Shown in pieces: positions 59,539 to 64,000 of a stretch of 64,000 nucleotides of DNA. Every line of letters begins with the position of its first letter. Positions within the stretch are counted from its first letter, which is position 1. The notes beneath the pieces are model-generated. The model was not told the DNA's origin. It was given only the letters and a program-made list of their open reading frames with translations, and made no database searches. The DNA is taken from contig DWYV01000050.1 of NCBI GenBank assembly GCA_019118525.1, forward strand, positions 1 through 64,000. The letters are read 5' to 3'. Both the position numbers and the translations under genes were made by a program. The DNA is from Candidatus Bariatricus faecipullorum. GTDB taxonomy: Bacteria; Bacillota; Clostridia; Lachnospirales; Lachnospiraceae.

Positions 59539-60483
59539 ATGGAATATGAAGGCCAGATATGCAGGGCGCCGATGGAGCGCTCCGCTTTTATGCTGCCGGT
59601 TATGGTGGGCTGCTCTTACAACGGCTGCCGGTTCTGCAATCTGTTCCGGCATCTGAAATACCGGGTGCTCCCCCTGGAACAGATAGAAGGGGAAATCCGG
59701 CGGGTACAGAAGGCCGGTGGAAACCCGCGGCGTATCTTTCTGGGGGACGGCAATGCCTTCGACCTTTCTGCGGAGCATCTGCTGGAGATTCTGGAACGGA
59801 TTGAGAAGGCCTTTCCCGGCAGAGAGATGGTAAACATGGATGCCACGGTAACCGGGATTCTGAAAAAAAGTGATGAAGAGCTGCGGCTTCTTCAGCGCCA
59901 CGGAGTCCGGCATCTGTATCTGGGCATCGAGAGCGGCCTGGACGATGTTCTCGCCTTTATGCACAAGGACCACAGCCTGGCCCAGGCGTACGAGGCGATT
60001 GGACGCCTCCAGGAGGCGGGGATGGTATATGACGCCCACATTATGACCGGAATCGCGGGGAAGGGACGGGGCCAGGAAAATGCGGTGGCCCTGGCGGAAT
60101 TTCTGAACCGGACAGGACCGGTTCATATCGTGAATTTTTCCCTGTTTCTGCACCGGGAAGTTCCCCTTTACGCGAGCATTCAGGACGGCAGTTTTGTGCC
60201 GGAAGAGGAGACGGAAAACCTGCGGGAGGAGCATACCCTGATAAAACGGCTGAACCCGGCGCCGGGAACGGTGTTCCGGTATGACGGTTTCCACGATTTT
60301 ATTGAATTCCGGGTGCGGGGAACCCTTCCGGATGACCGGGAGAAGATGCTGGAAAAACTGGAAAACGCAGTGGAGATTTATCAGAACCGGGCCCCGGTCT
60401 ATTCGTTTGTCGGCGGGGAATGCCCGAAACTGATAAAATATGAGGGAGAAGAAAGGAGAGGAAACGTATGGCAAAACACGTAA
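59539..60483 (+). CDS. Radical SAM protein with a CX4CX2C cluster motif
   Basis: Protein of 314 residues. The cluster motif near residue 31 is GCSYNGCRFCN, spacing CX4CX2C instead of the common CX3CX2C; I recall the spacing from a COG1032-like group with GCSHNxCxFC. The radical SAM barrel follows (RRIFLGDGNAFDL, MVNMDATVTG, HLYLGIESGLDDVL, YDAHIMTGIAGKG). No B12-binding or TRAM domain is seen. The reaction is unknown. It overlaps the cytidylate-kinase-like gene by 16 bp. Confidence 0.85.
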   Translation: MEYEGQICRAPMERSAFMLPVMVGCSYNGCRFCNLFRHLKYRVLPLEQIEGEIRRVQKAGGNPRRIFLGDGNAFDLSAEHLLEILERIEKAFPGREMVNMDATVTGILKKSDEELRLLQRHGVRHLYLGIESGLDDVLAFMHKDHSLAQAYEAIGRLQEAGMVYDAHIMTGIAGKGRGQENAVALAEFLNRTGPVHIVNFSLFLHREVPLYASIQDGSFVPEEETENLREEHTLIKRLNPAPGTVFRYDGFHDFIEFRVRGTLPDDREKMLEKLENAVEIYQNRAPVYSFVGGECPKLIKYEGEERRGNVWQNT

Positions 60484-61109
60484 TTATTGCAATCGGAAGG
60501 CAGTTTGGAAGCGGGGGACACGAAATCGGAAACCGGCTTGCCCAGAAGCTGGATATTCCTCTTTATGACCGGAATCTGGTACGGATGGCCGCGGAAGAAC
60601 TGAATATCACCAGTTCCGCGGCGGAGGAAGTGGATGAGACCGGACTGAACCGTTTCCTGGCGTATTACAGCACGGCGCCCATGGATTACACTTCCTATTA
60701 TCTGAATGATTTTCAGGCAGGACAGCCCTTAAGCGAGCAGGTTTACTATGCCCAGAGAGCCATTATGCAGAAACTGGCCTCCCGGAGTTCCTGCGTCATG
60801 GTAGGCCGGTGCGCGGACTACATCCTGGAAGAGGAACCGGGACTTATCAGTGTGTTTGTGATTGCCTCAAAAGAAGACAAAATCAGACGGATTGCAAAAA
60901 AATATCAGCTCTCTGACAAAAAAGCGGCGGACAAAATCCGGAAGGTGGACCGGGAGAGGCGCTACTACTACGAGCTTCACACGGGACGGGACTGGGGAAG
61001 CCCGGAATCCCACCAGATTGTGCTGAATGTGAGCATGCTGGGAATGGACCAGGCAGTGGAAGTGCTGGCCGCGCTCTATGAAGAAAAGAAAAAGGAACTG
61101 GAGGAATAA
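60468..61109 (+). CDS. Cytidylate kinase-like protein (paralogue 2)
   Basis: Protein of 213 residues, clearly paralogous to the protein at 4850-5473: shared IAIGRQFGSGGHEIG, IPLYDRNLVRMAAEEL, VMVGRCADYILE and RRYYYELHTGRDWG blocks. As there, the P-loop has Gly-Gly in place of Gly-Lys. The middle regions (about 55-85) differ most. It is co-transcribed with the radical SAM and thiT genes. Biochemical role uncertain. Confidence 0.85.
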   Translation: MAKHVIIAIGRQFGSGGHEIGNRLAQKLDIPLYDRNLVRMAAEELNITSSAAEEVDETGLNRFLAYYSTAPMDYTSYYLNDFQAGQPLSEQVYYAQRAIMQKLASRSSCVMVGRCADYILEEEPGLISVFVIASKEDKIRRIAKKYQLSDKKAADKIRKVDRERRYYYELHTGRDWGSPESHQIVLNVSMLGMDQAVEVLAALYEEKKKELEE

Positions 61110-61114
61110 GGACC

Positions 61115-61654
61115 ATGCGGACAAGAAAACTGGTGTTCTGCGCCGTGGCAGTTGCCCTGGCTTATCTGACGTCCTATATCCGGCTGTTTGAGCTCCCCTG
61201 GGGAGGAAGCGTGACGCTGTGCAGTATGCTGTTCATCGTCCTTATCGGGTACTGGTACGGCCCCGCGGCAGGAATGGCTACGGGATTTGTATACGGGATT
61301 CTGCAGTTTATGCAGGAGCCCTACATGCTTTCCCCCTTTCAGGTGTGCTGCGATTACCTGTTTGCCTTTGCGGCCCTGGGGCTCTCCGGATTTTTCCGAA
61401 AGCAGAAACACGGACTGATTACAGGATATCTGGTGGCAGTACTGGTCCGGGGCGCGTTTCATGCCCTGGGCGGATATCTGTACTGGATGGATTACATGCC
61501 GGACAACTTTCCGAAAGCACTGGCCAGTCTGTATCCCATTCTTTATAACTACAGTTTCCTTCTGCTGGAAGCAGTTATCACCATTATCATTATCTCCATT
61601 CCGGCGGTGGCAAAAGGCCTGAACCGGATAAAGAAACTTGCAGTAAACGGATAG
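61115..61654 (+). CDS. thiT: Thiamine transporter ThiT (ECF substrate-binding subunit)
   Basis: Membrane protein of 179 residues with six spans. The ThiT marks LPWGGSVTLCSMLFIVLIGYWYGPAAGMATG and VLVRGAFHALGGYLYW match the thiamine-binding S-component family. It needs the shared ECF-AAT energy module, which is not in this window. No TPP riboswitch is seen upstream; it is the third gene of an operon whose leader is at 59.5 kb. ATG 61115 follows AACTGGAGGAATAAGG. Confidence 0.92.
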   Translation: MRTRKLVFCAVAVALAYLTSYIRLFELPWGGSVTLCSMLFIVLIGYWYGPAAGMATGFVYGILQFMQEPYMLSPFQVCCDYLFAFAALGLSGFFRKQKHGLITGYLVAVLVRGAFHALGGYLYWMDYMPDNFPKALASLYPILYNYSFLLLEAVITIIIISIPAVAKGLNRIKKLAVNG

Positions 61655-61687
61655 AAGAAGAGCAGAGTCCTGCTTTTATTATTGACG

Positions 61688-61743
61688 GAATTGTTTTAGA
61701 ATTGTCGTCGGGGACGGGTACAGACTGGCCTGTACCCGTCCCC
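61688..61743 (+). repeat. Dispersed palindromic repeat, copy G
   Basis: GAATTGT at 61688 and 61699 (11 bp apart), then an inverted repeat at 61710-61743 with one inner mismatch (ACTGGC centre). It lies between convergent thiT and the C39-like peptidase gene. Confidence 0.92.
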
Positions 61744-61756
61744 AATCACCAATCAA

Positions 61757-62590
61757 TTATTCCAGGGCCACACTCTGGCTTCCCCGGGAGGCGTAGACGG
61801 CCTCAAACCGGGCTCTGTCATAGGCAACCTCCCCCTCCATGGGGTCCGCCATGGTGACGGTGCTCTCCGTGTAGCCGGTCAGTACCATGCAGTGGTCGTT
61901 GGCGTCCCATTCCACATAGTCGCCGTCTTCCGTGTACCATCCGTGGGTGCCGTACCGGTCTCCCATGTCAAGAGTCACCCACACGGCTACGGGCTGATTC
62001 TGGCTGACCCGGTGGTACAGTTCTTCCGGAGTACTTCCGGTCAGGTCCACGGCACGAAGAGCACTGTCCTCGTCCTGGAGATAGCTGTCAGCCGCGGTCA
62101 CAATGGCCGGGGTTCCGCAGATAAGTCCGGTGTCGTCAAAGGGACTGCCGATAAAATACCGGTTCATGTCCACACCGTAGAGTCTGCCGTCTTCTCCGTA
62201 GTAGAGTCCCGGAGCCGCGACGGGAAGATAGCGGGTGGCCATGATGAGTTTATCAGCCGGAAGGCCCTCATAATTCAGCAGCATGGTAAGGGCTGTAATT
62301 TCGCAGCCCATGGGCAGTTCCGGGTTCTGGTAAATCATGGGGAAACCGGAAATCTGATACTGGGCCGGCAGGGAATTCTCCTGCCCAGTGTCCTGCCCGC
62401 TCTCCGTTTCACCGCCTTCTTCGGCCAGGTATCCCATGGTGGGGGCGTTCTGACCGGTCAGCGCGGCCACAGCGGCAGGTCTTGGCATACTTCCGGTGAG
62501 AATAAAGCCGGTGAGAATCAGAACAAGAAGAAAAGAGAGTCCTCTTCCTGTGCGGGGGTCATCCGGCAGCCTGTAAAATCGGTATTTCAT
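61757..62590 (-). CDS. C39-like (papain-fold) peptidase, membrane-anchored or secreted
   Basis: Protein of 277 residues with a basic N-terminus and a hydrophobic segment (about 18-36), then a Glu/Gly-rich linker and a Peptidase_C39_2-type domain (about 78-277). Probable catalytic residues are Cys96 (LPMGCEITALTMLL), His233 (NDHCMVLTGY) and Asp249 (MADPMEG). It lacks an ABC exporter partner, so it is of the free-standing YvpB type. ATG 62590 follows AAAGGATACCGTAT on this strand; a longer frame to 62728 starts with an unlikely leader. Confidence 0.87.
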   Translation of the reverse strand: MKYRFYRLPDDPRTGRGLSFLLVLILTGFILTGSMPRPAAVAALTGQNAPTMGYLAEEGGETESGQDTGQENSLPAQYQISGFPMIYQNPELPMGCEITALTMLLNYEGLPADKLIMATRYLPVAAPGLYYGEDGRLYGVDMNRYFIGSPFDDTGLICGTPAIVTAADSYLQDEDSALRAVDLTGSTPEELYHRVSQNQPVAVWVTLDMGDRYGTHGWYTEDGDYVEWDANDHCMVLTGYTESTVTMADPMEGEVAYDRARFEAVYASRGSQSVALE

Positions 62591-62810
62591 ATACGGTATC
62601 CTTTCTGTATACAAGTCTGTTTTTTGTTTCCGCCCCCCGAAATCTCTTATCCTGTCATAGAGAAAAATAGAAAAATAGAAAAAAGCAGTGCGCCACAGCA
62701 ATCCTTTACTGTAGTACACTGCTATCATAACCGAAAACAGGCAGGTCTGTCCAATACCTGCTTTTTATTTCTGTGCATACCTTCCGGTTATAACCAGAAC
62801 CGGTATCCGC

Positions 62811-63551
62811 CTATTTCCGGAGAAACTGTTTGGCGATGCAGGTCACCAGTCCCCCCACGCAGAAGGGGAAGAACATCGGATACAGAGACCCGAATTCCGC
62901 AAGGCCGGCCCGGATGCCTTCCACCATAACAATGTTTTCCGGGACCAGGTTTCCTGCTACACTGGCTATCCAGGAACAGACATACACAAGAATGAAGAAG
63001 GTCAGTCCCCTTCCCGTGCCGGACCAGAATCCGCTCAGCGCGAAGAAAAAGGAACTCAGCTCCCACAGAAGCAGGAGCCCGGCCACGGCCAGATAGGCAT
63101 ATACCGTAGCCTGCTGTTCTGCCGGCAGGGCATAGAGACCCCCGTAAGAGGTAAAACCGTCCCAGAAGGAAAAGGCCGTTATCAGGGTAATCACCGCGGC
63201 AAACACAATCGGAGCAGGACGCAGAACAAAGCGGGTCAGCTTTTCCACTGCCTTGGTGCCGGTGCGGACAGGCCTGCGAATCTGGGATACCAGCTCTTCC
63301 TCCGGGCGGGACCGCTTTTCCTGCCTGCGGCCGGAATCTTCCCGGCTCCGGTTTTCCTGCCTGCGGCCGGATTCCTCCCGGCTCTGGTTTTTCGCTCTCC
63401 GGCGGGGCGGCTCCCGGTATGCTTCCTCATTCTCCCAGGCGTCCCCGAACTCCTCCGTGTCATCATCCAGACGGATTTCCGGAAGGTCCCCGGTATAAGT
63501 AACTTCAAAATCATCTCCAAAGTAGTCGTAGTTGTCTTTCTTATCACGCAT
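62811..63551 (-). CDS. Membrane protein with an Arg/Glu-rich repeat region
   Basis: Protein of 246 residues. The N-terminal cytoplasmic part is acidic (residues 1-45), then strongly basic with a 12-residue unit repeated twice (SREESGRRQENR, SREDSGRRQEKR; about 57-80) and a partial third. Four spans follow (about 110-130, 145-168, 180-200, 218-240). No known family is recognised. The 220-bp gap to the C39-like gene shows no further gene. Confidence 0.75.
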   Translation of the reverse strand: MRDKKDNYDYFGDDFEVTYTGDLPEIRLDDDTEEFGDAWENEEAYREPPRRRAKNQSREESGRRQENRSREDSGRRQEKRSRPEEELVSQIRRPVRTGTKAVEKLTRFVLRPAPIVFAAVITLITAFSFWDGFTSYGGLYALPAEQQATVYAYLAVAGLLLLWELSSFFFALSGFWSGTGRGLTFFILVYVCSWIASVAGNLVPENIVMVEGIRAGLAEFGSLYPMFFPFCVGGLVTCIAKQFLRK

Positions 63552-63702
63552 AATACCACTCCCTGCCAGTATGTTACTATGTCTTTCCTGCTTCTGTCAA
63601 ATGAAATTCGGCATCTTCCCGGATTGCCTGTGAATAGTAACGATTGTTTCGGCACGCCACTTGTGGTAAAGTAAAGGCGTGAGAGTGGCAGGAGGGAAAA
63701 AT

Positions 63703-64000
63703 GTGAAAAAAGATGTTGCGCATATTCTGAGGCGTTCCGAACGTTTTCAGGTGATTTTAATAGGAGAAGGAATTCTGGCAGGGGCAGTGGCCGGTCTGGT
63801 GGCGCTGGGCTACCGGATTCTGCTGGAGCAGGCAGGAACCTGGCTGAACCTGATTTTGCAGGCCGTCAGAGGGTCCCTTCCGGGAATTCTGGCGTGGTTT
63901 GGCGCGCTGGCGTTTCTTGCCGCCGTAGTGGCGGCGCTTCTGAAATTTGAGCCGCTGATTTCCGGAAGCGGGATTCCCCAGCTGGAAGGGGAGATGACGG
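63703..64000 (+). CDS. ClC-family chloride channel/antiporter (N-terminal part)
   Basis: The frame from GTG 63703 is open to the window end (99 codons seen). It encodes two hydrophobic helices and then PLISGSGIPQLEGEM, which contains the GSGIP anion-selectivity motif of ClC proteins. GTG is chosen because GGAGGG is 6 bp before it and the ATG at 63701 reads straight into a stop; an in-frame GTG at 63679 is possible. The 3' end lies outside the window. Confidence 0.85.
   Translation, partial: MKKDVAHILRRSERFQVILIGEGILAGAVAGLVALGYRILLEQAGTWLNLILQAVRGSLPGILAWFGALAFLAAVVAALLKFEPLISGSGIPQLEGEMT

Noticed and set aside
59400-59539. TPP riboswitch upstream of the thiT operon
   Set aside because: The conserved CUGAGA and ACCUGA-type cores of the TPP aptamer are not present; only repeat F and a sigma-A promoter are seen.
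1-61743. The seven palindromes as ordinary terminators
   Set aside because: They lack T-runs, several lie next to separate true terminators, and they carry a conserved one-sided box that a terminator would not need.

Overview
The window looks like chromosomal DNA of a spore-forming, gut-type Clostridia, most likely Lachnospiraceae (Blautia/Dorea-like). The basis is gene content rather than a marker gene: a spoIIA-sigF-spoVA sporulation operon, a Csp-type germination subtilase, EFR1-type ferredoxin, DUF4358/DUF5721/DHHW families, moderately high GC, strong AGGAGG ribosome binding sites and tightly overlapping genes. No rRNA, tRNA, CRISPR array, prophage or intact transposase was seen.

Layout. 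1-4.8 kb: spoIIAA-spoIIAB-sigF, a 58-residue membrane protein and spoVAA-AB-AC-AD-AE (forespore sigma factor control and dipicolinate uptake). 4.8-12.5 kb: a cytidylate-kinase-like protein, a three-part MacB-like ABC system, a small hypothetical, then a glucosaminidase, a nicotinamidase-like hydrolase, a cobalamin adenosyltransferase and a small alarmone synthetase. 12.5-18.8 kb: pstS-pstC-pstA-pstB-phoU and a PhoP/PhoR-type two-component pair behind a Pho-box-like array. 19-24 kb: an acetyltransferase and an ABC/FtsX pair whose permease has a very long coiled coil. 24-27.5 kb: htpG with a perfect CIRCE operator and promoter, then three genes on the minus strand. 27.7-33 kb: M18 aminopeptidase and an SGNH-DUF4358-MBOAT-DHHW envelope O-acylation set. 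33-41 kb: RluF-like pseudouridine synthase, divergent LigA, divergent ClpX, Csp-like subtilase, LspA-like protein and a two-component system whose regulator is frameshifted. 41-46 kb: MarR plus a heterodimeric ABC exporter, and a MerR regulator. 46-52.5 kb: a four-gene ABC importer with GDPD and PHP phosphoesterases, behind a second Pho-box-like array. 52.7-53.7 kb: an EFR1 gene whose 3' end meets the wreck of a flavodoxin lipoprotein gene. 53.9-59.4 kb: PucR regulator, amidohydrolase, M20 hydrolase and an unfamiliar membrane protein. 59.5-64 kb: radical SAM protein, second cytidylate-kinase-like paralogue, ThiT, a C39-like peptidase, a membrane protein and the start of a ClC channel.

The most unusual feature is a family of seven dispersed, intergenic palindromes (about 34 bp). 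Six of them show, always on the same side, a box with two GAATTGT-type motifs exactly 11 bp apart; the seventh is cut by the window edge. One stem position co-varies between A-T and G-C. They look like REP/MITE-type elements mobilised in trans. Second is a probable phosphate-starvation regulon: the pst-pho block and the distant importer-GDPD-PHP block share arrays of TTTACA/TTAACA-like hexamers at 11-bp steps. Other points of note are a circularly permuted PstS, a ribosome binding site buried in a hairpin between clpX and the csp-like gene, and two small lesions (a frameshift in a run of six G and a deletion scar).
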